From assembly GCA_017998095.1 (NCBI GenBank), contig JAGODU010000152.1, positions 1-9,474 on the forward strand: 9,474 nucleotides of DNA, in the 5' to 3' direction. Within the stretch, counting starts at the first letter, position 1, and the number at the start of each line of letters is the position of its first letter. The notes beneath the pieces are model-generated. The model had not been told where the DNA came from, did not search any database, and saw only the letters and a program-made list of their open reading frames with translations. Of this stretch, positions 1 to 7,891 are shown one piece after another. The translations under genes and the position numbers were made by a program. The stretch comes from Prolixibacteraceae bacterium (GTDB taxonomy: Bacteria > Bacteroidota > Bacteroidia > Bacteroidales > Prolixibacteraceae).

Positions 1-925
1 CTTTAGGAGAGATGAAGAAACCGGTACACTTACCAACCCATTTCTCAGTATAAAACTCAGAATCCGGATTCATTGGATACTTAAATAAAATATCTGAAAA
101 TTTAGAGTTCCCCTTGCTCCTTGCTACAAGTCCTATTTGGCTACCTTGAAATTCTGGTAAAGGAATTATAGTTTCAATTTTTTGATTTATTTCAAAAATA
201 AGACTCTTCCCATTACTTGATATCTTTATTTCATTTGAATCTTCATTCTTCTTCTGAAAAGGTTTACGTCCATCAGTAATCGGATAATATTGGCCTTCCT
301 TATAATAAAGGATTGAAAAATACTCAGATTGAGATATTTCAATTAAATAATAATTATCCTGATCCTTCCAACCTACCACTACTCCCTGCTTTACTGAATT
401 TTTAATTTTAGGTATATGAACAACAAAAACAAAAGGATTATGTATATCAATTTCTACAGGAGGATTGTATATAGCAGTTGAAATTTCTTTCTTATTATGA
501 ATCACCATTTCTCCGGAAATAAAAGAAGCACTATCATATTCCCAACACCTTGAATCAGCATCAAAATGATCAATCCAGGTATTTGTACAATCTCCGTTTG
601 GATCACATGTTGTGCTGAAAATCAATTGCCCCATACTCTTTAAACTATACGAACTCAGATTTCCGGCTTCGTTTAATAAATAAACAGATCCGTTATAGCA
701 ACCTTCTCCCTGGGTAATCTCCCCTCTTATTATTCCCTTTAAAACATTATCAACAAAATACTGAAAGAAATAATTAGAGTCAGTAACTACTTCACCATCC
801 TGATAATAGCTCATTCTGGCCAGCCTGCCTGAAGTGTCATAAATCGATCTCCAGCCATTTCTTATCTGAGAATAACCCGATAAAAACCCGGACAACACTA
901 TCATTATAAGTATCACTTTCCTCAT
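1..925 (-). CDS. Secreted protein with MORN-like N-terminus and probable C-terminal trypsin-like protease domain (partial, 3' end outside window)
   Basis: An open frame of 308 codons runs from an ATG at 925 to the left edge with no stop, so the C-terminus is missing. Residues 1-20 look like a Sec signal peptide (MRKVILIMIVLSGFLSGYSQ), with cleavage probably near YSQ. Residues 23-100 hold short Tyr/Gly-rich strands (GWRSIYDTSGRL, then YYQDGE) resembling MORN/YwqK-type repeats. Residues about 135-282 are beta-rich (GVVVGWKDQDNYYLIEI, then GSQIGLVARSKG), like a laminin-G or DUF1080-type sandwich. The last visible residues, KWVGKCTGFFISPK (295-308), resemble the opening strand of trypsin/HtrA-like peptidases (usually GSGFFIS..G), so a protease domain probably begins here. 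The catalytic triad would lie outside the window, so protease activity is inference. The protein is probably periplasmic or surface-exposed. The gene lies 70 bp behind the anti-sigma/GNAT gene on the same strand and may be co-transcribed with it. Confidence 0.75.
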   Translation of the reverse strand, partial: MRKVILIMIVLSGFLSGYSQIRNGWRSIYDTSGRLARMSYYQDGEVVTDSNYFFQYFVDNVLKGIIRGEITQGEGCYNGSVYLLNEAGNLSSYSLKSMGQLIFSTTCDPNGDCTNTWIDHFDADSRCWEYDSASFISGEMVIHNKKEISTAIYNPPVEIDIHNPFVFVVHIPKIKNSVKQGVVVGWKDQDNYYLIEISQSEYFSILYYKEGQYYPITDGRKPFQKKNEDSNEIKISSNGKSLIFEINQKIETIIPLPEFQGSQIGLVARSKGNSKFSDILFKYPMNPDSEFYTEKWVGKCTGFFISPK

Positions 926-995
926 GAATTCAACCTTCAGTTTTTTATTCAAGTTACTAAGTTTTTTCTAATCAACGGATTAAAATTCAAGTATT

Positions 996-2477
996 TTATT
1001 TATAATCTTTCATTATTTCTTTTAAAATCTCTCCTGCTATGTCAGATGCTATAACAATCTTTGCCGGATCTATTGAAACATTATTCAAATATTGCATTTT
1101 AATATAGTCCCCATTATAAAACTCCGGAACTATACCACATAACAAGAATCCTGATTCATTTAGTTTTTTTGATAAAATAGCTGAATCTGGATTTGAAACC
1201 GGCATTTCAAGATAAATTGTATCTATTTTTTTTAGACAGAATTCCTTCAACTGATGCATAATCAATCCAAAAGCATCCTTCCCTATTGCTTTTAAAGATA
1301 TCAATGCCACATTAAAATCTGTTTTTACTTTACTACTCATCAATGTGCTCTCATCAGATTCAGGCATTTTAAACTTAGAATCCACTATGATTATTTCCCT
1401 GTCAAGTCCTGTCTTTTCATATATTTTCTGTAGTATTGGGTAAAACTTTTTATTAAGATATACAGTTCTGTGAGGCTCTTTATTTGTCCTAAGAAAAAAC
1501 AATACAACTGATTGCTTTTGCTCAGTTACTTCGTTTCCAATCTTTTTAAATGTCAGTTTTTCACTTGCATAAGCCAGCATTATTCCTGTTTCATGCGCGC
1601 CAAGAGAAATATTTCCCTGCTGAGTAAAAGGATGTATCGTAACTGCCTCACTGTAAATACCATACATGCCGTTATTGATTCCATAATCACGCAAGAAATA
1701 TTTCATCTCTTTAAATAACTTATGCCCTCTGTATCGTGGATCAACCATTGCTGCCCCGGAATCGGCAACTACATCACCGGCAACCTCGAAAAACAAAGAC
1801 AAACTCCCTACTATCTCATCTTCATTATTCACTGCAACTGCAGAAACCATTAACTTATTCTCGATCAACTCTCTTATCTTTTCAGGATAATAGAAAATTG
1901 AGATATAAGTGTAACCATAAACCCTATATGCAAGCCGAGATAACATTTCTGCATCATCAGTAGTTATTAATCTTATAAATGGTTTATCATCAGCAATATC
2001 GCTACTTTCTCCTTCAATCCTTATCTTTTCATCCTGGCTCAGAATATTTGAAATACTCTCTTCAGGAAGATATTTTATCATTTCCAGTCGCTTGCCTTCA
2101 TTTCCCAAATTGATGAAATTAAATTCATCAGCAAGATTTTTAATCAACAAAATACCAAGCGAACTATTCTCCTGAGATTCAATTCGTTTTAAGTCTACAG
2201 GAATACCTTTATCCTCAACGGAAATAACAAACTCACCCGGCCGGTATAATAGCCTGACATCGATTAATCCGGGTTCATCATGTTCAAATGAATTTTCAAT
2301 TGTGCTTAATATTGCCTCTTCTGTAATCAATTCAATTTTCTGAAGTTCACTATCTTTAAATCCAAAAAGTTTTGCATTGAAAACAACAAAGTTTTGAGCC
2401 AAAGGAATAAAATCCTTATCTGATAATATCGTAAGCTTTGAAATTAATCCTCCCTGTAATATTTTTTTGTTAATCAT
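996..2477 (-). CDS. Anti-sigma-factor-like (RsbW/HATPase) domain fused to GNAT N-acetyltransferase
   Basis: This is a 493-residue protein with no signal peptide or membrane segment, so it is probably cytoplasmic. Residues about 12-137 match the GHKL ATPase fold of RsbW/SpoIIAB-type serine kinases: an N-box helix (ELITEEAILSTIENSF, 49-64), the G1 box VEDKGIPVD (87-95), the SSLGILLIKNLADE helix (105-118) and the closing strand GNEGKRLEMIK (125-135). Residues about 166-310 are a GNAT domain, with the acetyl-CoA-binding motif A visible as VDPRYRGHKLFKEM (245-258). Residues about 385-466 (LEMPVSNPD, then LNESGFLLCGIVPEF) look like a second, degenerate GNAT-like half. Such fusions are known from family knowledge, but their substrates are not established. 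In this protein Ser58 and Asn62 sit where the N-box Asn and the following His are usual, so ATP binding may be altered. No sigma factor or anti-anti-sigma partner lies in the window. The ATG start is supported by the RsbW-like N-terminus. Confidence 0.85.
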   Translation of the reverse strand: MINKKILQGGLISKLTILSDKDFIPLAQNFVVFNAKLFGFKDSELQKIELITEEAILSTIENSFEHDEPGLIDVRLLYRPGEFVISVEDKGIPVDLKRIESQENSSLGILLIKNLADEFNFINLGNEGKRLEMIKYLPEESISNILSQDEKIRIEGESSDIADDKPFIRLITTDDAEMLSRLAYRVYGYTYISIFYYPEKIRELIENKLMVSAVAVNNEDEIVGSLSLFFEVAGDVVADSGAAMVDPRYRGHKLFKEMKYFLRDYGINNGMYGIYSEAVTIHPFTQQGNISLGAHETGIMLAYASEKLTFKKIGNEVTEQKQSVVLFFLRTNKEPHRTVYLNKKFYPILQKIYEKTGLDREIIIVDSKFKMPESDESTLMSSKVKTDFNVALISLKAIGKDAFGLIMHQLKEFCLKKIDTIYLEMPVSNPDSAILSKKLNESGFLLCGIVPEFYNGDYIKMQYLNNVSIDPAKIVIASDIAGEILKEIMKDYK

Positions 2478-2518
2478 ATATTGAAGATGAATGTATTACT
2501 AATTTAACATTATCAACT

Positions 2519-2549
2519 CTAATTTATGAATAATTAATTATAGTTCAAA
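2519..2549 (-). promoter_or_regulatory. Probable promoter of the anti-sigma/GNAT gene
   Basis: Read on the minus strand, TTTG (2549-2546) is followed after 19 bp by TAAATTAG (2526-2519). This matches the Bacteroidetes -33 TTTG box exactly and the -7 TAnnTTTG box at all but one position, with typical spacing. Transcription would start near 2512-2514, giving a leader of about 35 nt before the ATG at 2477. The region is very AT-rich, so chance matches are possible. Confidence 0.45.
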
Positions 2550-2599
2550 TAATTGTTATGATAAAAGAAATTATTTCATATACAATTGAGTGAATATGA

Positions 2600-2715
2600 C
2601 AGTAGTTGCCATATTAGTACCAGAGTACCACCAAAGAGCCTGTTTCTCCCATTAAAAGGAAGAAACAGGCTCTTTGGTGGTACTCTGGTGGTTGTTTTGT
2701 GGCAATTTGCTACTG
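2600..2715. repeat. Nested palindrome with a perfect 29-bp inner stem
   Basis: The inner arms 2619-2647 and 2661-2689 are perfect reverse complements (29 of 29), with 13 nt between them (2648-2660). Allowing one mismatch, two more C-G pairs close a 7-nt loop, ATTAAAA (2651-2657). Outside these, CAGTAGTTGCCA (2600-2611) pairs with TGGCAA (2700-2705) and CTACTG (2710-2715), interrupted by four unpaired bases (2706-2709). The right arm also contains two near-identical 10-mers (2672-2681 and 2683-2692, 9 of 10 the same) repeated at an 11-bp step. It lies between divergent genes, where a terminator is not expected, and neither side carries a U tract longer than three. It could be a MITE-like element, a structured RNA, or a protein-binding or cruciform site. 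Confidence 0.9.
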
Positions 2716-2810
2716 ATAAGGCTCCTCCAATAAAGGCTGTATTATTAAATCTTCAAAAATAACATCCAATATTTATGATCTTTCTTCGTAATGGCTTAAA
2801 CTTTTATTTT

Positions 2811-2819
2811 TACTATTTG
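2811..2819 (+). promoter_or_regulatory. Weak candidate -7 box for the acn-icd-gltA operon
   Basis: TACTATTTG resembles the Bacteroidetes -7 element TAnnTTTG but has one extra base between TA and TTTG. No good -33 box lies 19-21 bp upstream; TTCG at 2785-2788 is the nearest candidate. If it is used, the leader would be about 50 nt and would not include the palindrome. If the real promoter lies further upstream, the palindrome would be in the 5' leader. Confidence 0.22.
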
Positions 2820-2876
2820 TTTATCAAAACATAGGTAAATTAATACGTATTCACTTCTTTTAACCTTCGCCTGTTT

Positions 2877-5147
2877 ATGTTTGATTTAGATTTAATCCGG
2901 AAAGTATACAAAAACTTTAAAGAAAGAGTAGATAATTCACGTAGGGTAAATGGCAATCCACTTACTCTCACTGAAAAAATTCTTTATTCACACCTTTCTG
3001 ACCCAGCTAATAATCAACTCTTTAAAAGGGGCATTGATTATGTGGATTTTGCTCCCGACAGGGTTGCCATGCAGGATGCAACTGCTCAAATGGCCCTGCT
3101 ACAGTTTATGCAGGCAGGTAAAAGCAAGGTTGCCGTACCTTCTACTGTCCATGCCGACCATCTTATACAGGCAAGAATCGGCGCAGGAAAAGATTTACAG
3201 GAAGCATTAAACAAAAACAATGAAGTTTATAGTTTCCTGGAATCAGTTTCAAATAAATATGGTATTGGATTCTGGAAGCCCGGTGCAGGAATTATTCATC
3301 AGGTGGTTCTTGAAAATTATGCTTTCCCCGGCGGAATGATGATTGGAACAGATTCACATACAGTTAATGCCGGAGGACTGGGAATGATAGCTGTTGGTGT
3401 CGGAGGCGCTGATGCTGTTGACGTTATGTCGGGGATGGCATGGGAACTTAAAATGCCAAAGCTCATTGGAGTTAAATTAATTGGAAAATTAAATGGCTGG
3501 GCTTCCCCCAAAGATATTATTCTTAAACTGGCAGGAATACTTACTGTTAAAGGTGGAACCGGCTATATTCTTGAATATTTCGGTGAAGGAGCTGAATCGC
3601 TTTCCTGTACAGGAAAAGCAACTATTTGTAATATGGGAGCTGAAATCGGAGCAACTACTTCAATTTTCGGATATGATGATTCAATGAAAAGATACCTTTC
3701 TGCTACAGGAAGAAAGGAAGTAGCTCAAGAAGCAGATAAAATCAGTGGTTATCTCACCGGAGATGTTGAAGTTTATAACAATCCTGAAGAATACTTCGAT
3801 AAAGTTATTACAATCAATCTTTCTGAACTGGAACCATTTGTAAATGGACCTTTCACTCCCGACCTTGCTACTCCTATCAGTAAACTGAAAGACGTAGCTA
3901 TAAAAAACGGCTGGCCTCTTAAAATTGAAGTTGGCTTAATTGGTTCTTGTACCAACTCTTCGTATGAAGATATATCAAGGGCTGCCTCTGTTGCAAAACA
4001 AGCTGCTGAAAAAAATATTAAAACAAAAGCAATGTTCACCATTACGCCAGGTTCTGAACAAGTAAGGTATACAGTTGAACGTGATGGCTTTGTTGATACA
4101 TTCAAAACAATAGGAGGAAATGTTTTTGCCAATGCCTGTGGCCCTTGTATTGGTCAATGGCACAGGGAAGATGCTGATAAAGGGGAGAAAAACACTATCA
4201 TTCATTCATTTAACAGAAACTTTTCAAAGAGGGCTGACGGAAATCCAAATACGTTTGCATTTGTTGCATCTCCTGAAATTGTTACTGCATTAACAATTGC
4301 CGGCGACCTTTCATTTAATCCATTAACTGATTCTCTTATCAATGAAAATGGAGTAAGTGTGAAGCTCGATCCTCCTTCTGGTTATGAATTGCCGGTAAAA
4401 GGATTTGAAGTTGAAGATCCGGGTTATATTGCCCCGGCTGAAGACGGCTCTACTGTGATAGTGAATGTTAAGCCTGATTCTGACAGACTGCAACTTCTTG
4501 AACCATTTCCTGCATGGGATGGAAAAAATATTACCGGAGCCCGTTTATTAATAAAAGCAAAAGGAAAATGCACTACTGACCATATTTCAATGGCAGGCCC
4601 ATGGCTTAAATTCAGAGGGCACCTTGACAATATTTCCAATAACTGTCTGATAGGAGCCGTAAATGCTTTCAACGAGCAAACAAACAAAGTTAAAAATCAA
4701 GTTACAGGAGAATATGGTGAAGTACCTGCAACACAACGTTTTTACAAAGCCAACAATATACCTTCGATTGTAGTGGGTGATCACAATTACGGTGAAGGGT
4801 CTTCAAGAGAACATGCTGCTATGGAACCACGTCACCTTGGTGTCAAAGCTGTTCTTGTAAAATCGTTTGCCCGCATACACGAAACAAATCTCAAAAAACA
4901 GGGAATGCTTGCATTGACATTTTCGAATGAAGATGACTATGATAAGATAATGGAAGATGATGTCTTTAACTTCATAGATCTTGAAAATTTTAAACCGGGC
5001 AAACCCATTAATATTGAAATGATTCACAGCAATGGCAGTAAAGAAATAATTCAGGCTAACCATTCATATAATGATCAGCAGATTGAATGGTACAAAGCCG
5101 GTTCAGCCCTTAATCTGATAAAAATACAAAACAAGCAAAACCAATAG
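2877..5147 (+). CDS. acn: Aconitate hydratase, mitochondrial-like type
   Basis: This 756-residue enzyme interconverts citrate and isocitrate through cis-aconitate and is cytoplasmic. The three cysteines that bind the [4Fe-4S] cluster are visible: Cys358 in [11 protein letters not shown], and Cys421 and Cys424 in [11 protein letters not shown]. Other family blocks are [15 protein letters not shown] (155-169), [19 protein letters not shown] (174-192), [14 protein letters not shown] (563-576) and the swivel-domain motif [20 protein letters not shown] (634-653), which carries the catalytic serine (Ser642) and its arginine (Arg644). The length and block order fit mitochondrial-type aconitases of about 750 residues rather than the roughly 890-residue AcnA or the AcnB type. 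Mitochondrial-like aconitases are known in Bacteroides. The ATG start gives an N-terminus that fits the family ([12 protein letters not shown] at 29-40). It is the first gene of the TCA cluster, 3 bp ahead of icd. Confidence 0.97.
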   Translation: MFDLDLIRKVYKNFKERVDNSRRVNGNPLTLTEKILYSHLSDPANNQLFKRGIDYVDFAPDRVAMQDATAQMALLQFMQAGKSKVAVPSTVHADHLIQARIGAGKDLQEALNKNNEVYSFLESVSNKYGIGFWKPGAGIIHQVVLENYAFPGGMMIGTDSHTVNAGGLGMIAVGVGGADAVDVMSGMAWELKMPKLIGVKLIGKLNGWASPKDIILKLAGILTVKGGTGYILEYFGEGAESLSCTGKATICNMGAEIGATTSIFGYDDSMKRYLSATGRKEVAQEADKISGYLTGDVEVYNNPEEYFDKVITINLSELEPFVNGPFTPDLATPISKLKDVAIKNGWPLKIEVGLIGSCTNSSYEDISRAASVAKQAAEKNIKTKAMFTITPGSEQVRYTVERDGFVDTFKTIGGNVFANACGPCIGQWHREDADKGEKNTIIHSFNRNFSKRADGNPNTFAFVASPEIVTALTIAGDLSFNPLTDSLINENGVSVKLDPPSGYELPVKGFEVEDPGYIAPAEDGSTVIVNVKPDSDRLQLLEPFPAWDGKNITGARLLIKAKGKCTTDHISMAGPWLKFRGHLDNISNNCLIGAVNAFNEQTNKVKNQVTGEYGEVPATQRFYKANNIPSIVVGDHNYGEGSSREHAAMEPRHLGVKAVLVKSFARIHETNLKKQGMLALTFSNEDDYDKIMEDDVFNFIDLENFKPGKPINIEMIHSNGSKEIIQANHSYNDQQIEWYKAGSALNLIKIQNKQNQ

Positions 5148-5150
5148 TAT

Positions 5151-6422
5151 ATGGCAGAAAAGATATCATTTAAAGATGGAAAGCTTATTGTCCCCGATAA
5201 TGTTATAATTCCTTTTATAGAAGGTGACGGCATCGGAAAAGACATTACCTGTCCAACTCAAAAAATAGTAAATAAGGCCATAAACAAGGCATATGAAGGG
5301 AAAAGATCAATCGAATGGATAGAAGTGCTTGCAGGAGAAAAAGCTTTTAGAAACACCGGAGAATGGCTTCCTCAATCAACTCTTGATGCATTTTCTGAAT
5401 ACATTGTTGGAATAAAAGGCCCGTTGACAACTCCCGTTGGTGGTGGCATCCGTTCTTTGAATGTTGCCATGCGCCAGACACTCGACCTTTACGTTTGCAT
5501 GAGACCTGTCCGCTGGTTTAAAGGTGTCCCATCTCCTGTTGTTCATCCTGAACATGTTGATATGCATATTTTCAGAGAAAACACTGAAGATATTTATGCA
5601 GGAATTGAATTCATGACAGGCACACCTGAAGCAGCAAAGTTTCTTGATCTTATGAAAGAAAATTTTGGGATTGAAAAAATAAGGTTTCCCGAAAGCTCTT
5701 CTTTTGGAGTAAAGCCTGTTTCAAAAGAAGGTTCAGAAAGACTGATACGCGCAGCAATTGATTTTGCTCTTGAAAGAGGGCTTCCTTCAGTTACAATAGT
5801 ACACAAGGGAAATATAATGAAATTTACTGAAGGTGCTTTTAAAAACTGGGGGTATGATTTAGCTGAAAGAGAGTATGGAAACAAAGTTTTCACATGGAAA
5901 CAGTTTGAAGCTATTTCAAAGGAAAAAGGGAAATCCTTTGCTGTTGAAGCATTGAAAAATGCTCAAAATGAAAAGAAACTTATAATAAAGGATGTTATCA
6001 CTGATGCTTTTTTGCAGGAGAGCCTTCTTTATCCAAAAGATCACTCTGTAATTGCCACGATGAATTTGAATGGGGATTATATTTCAGATCAGTTGGCAGC
6101 AATGGTTGGAGGAATTGGGATTGCTCCAGGTGCCAACATCAATTATAATTACGGATATGCTGTATTTGAAGCAACCCATGGCACTGCACCCAATATTGCA
6201 GGAACAGGCAAGGCAAATCCTTGCTCCCTTCTTTTATCTGCTGTCATGATGCTTGAATACATGGGATGGAATGAAGCTGCTGAACTGATTATAAAAGCGC
6301 TTGAAAAAGCTTTTACTGAAAAGAAAGTTACAAGTGACCTTTATGAACTAATGGAAAATGCCACCCTTCTTTCTACGTCTGAATTTGCAGATTACATTTC
6401 AGATTTAACTGATAATATTTAA
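5151..6422 (+). CDS. icd: Isocitrate dehydrogenase, E. coli Icd-type fold, probably NAD-dependent
   Basis: This 423-residue enzyme oxidatively decarboxylates isocitrate to 2-oxoglutarate. The isocitrate site is intact: [13 protein letters not shown] (Ser102, Asn104, Arg108), Arg118 in CMRPVRW, Arg142 and Tyr149 in [12 protein letters not shown], Lys219 in [14 protein letters not shown], and the metal aspartates Asp309 and Asp313 in [13 protein letters not shown]. The cofactor site is not E. coli-like. [15 protein letters not shown] places Asn348 and Ile349 at the positions of E. coli Lys344 and Tyr345, and Ala355 at Val351. VTSDLYELM places Ser395 and Glu399 at Tyr391 and Arg395. All four 2'-phosphate ligands are therefore lost, which predicts NAD+ as cofactor (inference). 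Most annotation pipelines would still name it NADP-dependent. It starts 3 bp after the acn stop with no separate Shine-Dalgarno site, suggesting coupled translation. Confidence 0.96.
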   Translation: MAEKISFKDGKLIVPDNVIIPFIEGDGIGKDITCPTQKIVNKAINKAYEGKRSIEWIEVLAGEKAFRNTGEWLPQSTLDAFSEYIVGIKGPLTTPVGGGIRSLNVAMRQTLDLYVCMRPVRWFKGVPSPVVHPEHVDMHIFRENTEDIYAGIEFMTGTPEAAKFLDLMKENFGIEKIRFPESSSFGVKPVSKEGSERLIRAAIDFALERGLPSVTIVHKGNIMKFTEGAFKNWGYDLAEREYGNKVFTWKQFEAISKEKGKSFAVEALKNAQNEKKLIIKDVITDAFLQESLLYPKDHSVIATMNLNGDYISDQLAAMVGGIGIAPGANINYNYGYAVFEATHGTAPNIAGTGKANPCSLLLSAVMMLEYMGWNEAAELIIKALEKAFTEKKVTSDLYELMENATLLSTSEFADYISDLTDNI

Positions 6423-6443
6423 AACAGAAATAATAAAAAAAAT

Positions 6444-7775
6444 ATGGAATACATCAAGAACAGGTTTTACGAAAAGGCAAGCAGATGTGTTGCTGAATAC
6501 AATAAACTCAGAAACGAACACAGTGACAAGGTAATTGCAAACGTAACCATAGGTCAGGTTCTGTCAGGAATGAAAGGCATACCCGGTTTGCTTACCGAAA
6601 CTTCAAAATTAGATCCCAACCAAGGAATAAGGTTCAGAGGCTATTCCATTCCTGAACTTAGAAATAAATTACCAAAACTTACTCCGGAAGGAGAACCACT
6701 GCCAGAGGGCTTGTTCTATCTGATGTTGCTTGGTGAAATTCCTGAATATGAAGATATGATGAACATTTCAAAGGCCTGGGCAGCCCGCTCTCAGGTTCCT
6801 CAGCATGTCTTTGATGTCATTGATTCAATGCCAAAAACAGCTCTTCCAATGACAATATTTTCAGCTGCCATAGTTGCTGAAGCTACTGAATCGGTTTTTC
6901 AAAAAGCATATCATTCGGGAGTGAATAAAAAATACTACTGGGATTTCATGTACGATGATGTGATGAACCTCATTGCCCGTCTGCCCAGAATAGCTGCCTA
7001 TATCTACAGAAGGCTGTATTACAAGGACAAGCACATAGAGCCTGAGCCACGACTCGACTGGGCAGGCAACCTTGCCCACATGATGGGACACGATTCTGAT
7101 GAAGTAAAACGTTTGCTTCGTCTTTATATGGTAATCCATGCCGATCATGAAGGCGGGAATGTTTCAGCACATGCCACTCATCTTGTTGGTTCTACTTTAA
7201 GTAACCCTCACTATGCTTTTGCTGCAGGGATGCTGGGACTTGCCGGCCCTCTCCACGGATATGCAAATCAGGATGTAATGCATTGGATTTTTGAAATGAT
7301 TGAGAATCTGGGTACAGATACCCCTTCAAAAGAACAACTTGAAGGCTATGTTAAAAAAACACTTCAGGAAGGCAGGGTAATTCCGGGTTATGGACATGCA
7401 GTGCTAAGACAAACAGATCCGCGCTTTATTGTTCAAATGGAATTTGCAAACAAATATGTAAAAGATGATCCTATCATCAACATTGTCAATAATCTATATG
7501 AAGTTGTTCCTCCGATATTAGGAAACATAGGCAAGATTAGCAATCCATGGCCTAATGTAGATGCTTATTCAGGAGCGTTACTATATCATTACGGAATTAA
7601 GGAATATTCGTTTTATACAGTATTGTTCGGAGTATCAAGGGCATTGGGTGTTCTCTCTTCTTTAATTCTCGACCGTCTTTACGGATTTCCGATTGAAAGG
7701 CCTTCATCATTTCCTTTGAACTGGTACATTGAAAAGGCAACAGGCGGGAAGTGTATTAATGCTGATGAGGAATAA
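6444..7775 (+). CDS. gltA: Citrate synthase, eukaryotic/mitochondrial-like type
   Basis: This 443-residue enzyme condenses oxaloacetate and acetyl-CoA to citrate. The catalytic triad of the family is visible: His271 in GLAGPLHGYANQ, His318 in GYGHAVLRQTDPRF and Asp373 in NPWPNVDAYSG. IHADHEGGNVSAHATHLVGS (231-250) and YTVLFGVSRALGVL (391-404) closely resemble the pig mitochondrial enzyme rather than the E. coli GltA type, which suggests a dimeric type I enzyme without the NADH-inhibited hexamer (inference). The gene follows icd after 21 bp. That gap is strongly A-rich (AATAATAAAAAAAAT just before the ATG), the usual kind of Bacteroidetes translation leader lacking a Shine-Dalgarno site. It is the last gene of the TCA cluster. 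No clear hairpin terminator follows its stop. Confidence 0.97.
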   Translation: MEYIKNRFYEKASRCVAEYNKLRNEHSDKVIANVTIGQVLSGMKGIPGLLTETSKLDPNQGIRFRGYSIPELRNKLPKLTPEGEPLPEGLFYLMLLGEIPEYEDMMNISKAWAARSQVPQHVFDVIDSMPKTALPMTIFSAAIVAEATESVFQKAYHSGVNKKYYWDFMYDDVMNLIARLPRIAAYIYRRLYYKDKHIEPEPRLDWAGNLAHMMGHDSDEVKRLLRLYMVIHADHEGGNVSAHATHLVGSTLSNPHYAFAAGMLGLAGPLHGYANQDVMHWIFEMIENLGTDTPSKEQLEGYVKKTLQEGRVIPGYGHAVLRQTDPRFIVQMEFANKYVKDDPIINIVNNLYEVVPPILGNIGKISNPWPNVDAYSGALLYHYGIKEYSFYTVLFGVSRALGVLSSLILDRLYGFPIERPSSFPLNWYIEKATGGKCINADEE

Positions 7776-7784
7776 ATAATTCAA

Positions 7785-7815
7785 TTTCAGGGTGGGGATT
7801 TAACACATAAATTTG
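7785..7815 (+). promoter_or_regulatory. Probable promoter of the lipoprotein gene
   Basis: TAAATTTG (7808-7815) is a perfect match to the Bacteroidetes -7 box TAnnTTTG. It is preceded after a 19-bp spacer by TTTC (7785-7788), one base off the -33 TTTG box. Transcription would begin near 7820, giving a leader of about 70 nt. It lies just after the gltA stop, suggesting that the lipoprotein gene is transcribed separately. Confidence 0.5.
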
Positions 7816-7891
7816 TAATAATATTGATTACAGAAGCGTTTATGGTTATTATATAAAAACCATTTGTAAAAATTTTAATAATATTATTTCC

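Larger units (their letters stand above)
2478..2876. other. Divergent intergenic region (399 bp)
   Basis: This gap separates the leftward anti-sigma/GNAT gene from the rightward acn operon. It holds a likely minus-strand promoter (2519-2549), a large nested palindrome (2600-2715) and a weak promoter candidate for acn (2811-2819). I see no credible protein-coding frame; the longest small frame noticed, starting with the ATG at 2596, encodes about 19 residues and has no support. No tRNA or recognised riboswitch is seen. The stretch 2716-2810 is AT-rich and otherwise featureless. Confidence 0.7.
2877..7775 (+). other. Putative acn-icd-gltA operon
   Basis: Three same-strand genes with gaps of 3 and 21 bp encode consecutive TCA enzymes in the reverse of reaction order. 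Together they make 2-oxoglutarate, the precursor of glutamate. No internal promoter is evident. The same grouping is known in Bacteroides. Co-transcription is inferred from the spacing. Confidence 0.85.

Noticed and set aside
1512..1963. Plus-strand open frames inside the anti-sigma/GNAT gene
   Set aside because: They are antisense to a well-supported gene and their composition is that of a shadow frame.
2596..2655. Small frame of about 19 codons beginning MTVVAILVPEY
   Set aside because: It is very short, lies mostly inside the palindrome arm and has no ribosome-binding or homology support.
2619..2689. Strong hairpin read as a Rho-independent terminator
   Set aside because: The genes on either side point away from it, and neither arm is followed by a run of more than three T residues; the right side continues GGTGGTAC.
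2619..2689. Inverted repeat read as an invertible, phase-variable promoter
   Set aside because: Only 13 nt separate the inner arms, which is too short to hold a promoter, and no invertase gene is in the window.
3773..4132. Minus-strand open frames across the acn, icd and gltA genes
   Set aside because: They overlap strongly conserved coding sequence on the other strand and show no recognisable motifs; they are shadows.
7842..7863. ATGGTT / AACCAT hairpin as a terminator for gltA
   Set aside because: It has a six-pair AT-rich stem with a 10-nt loop, lies after the likely lipoprotein promoter and has no proper T run.
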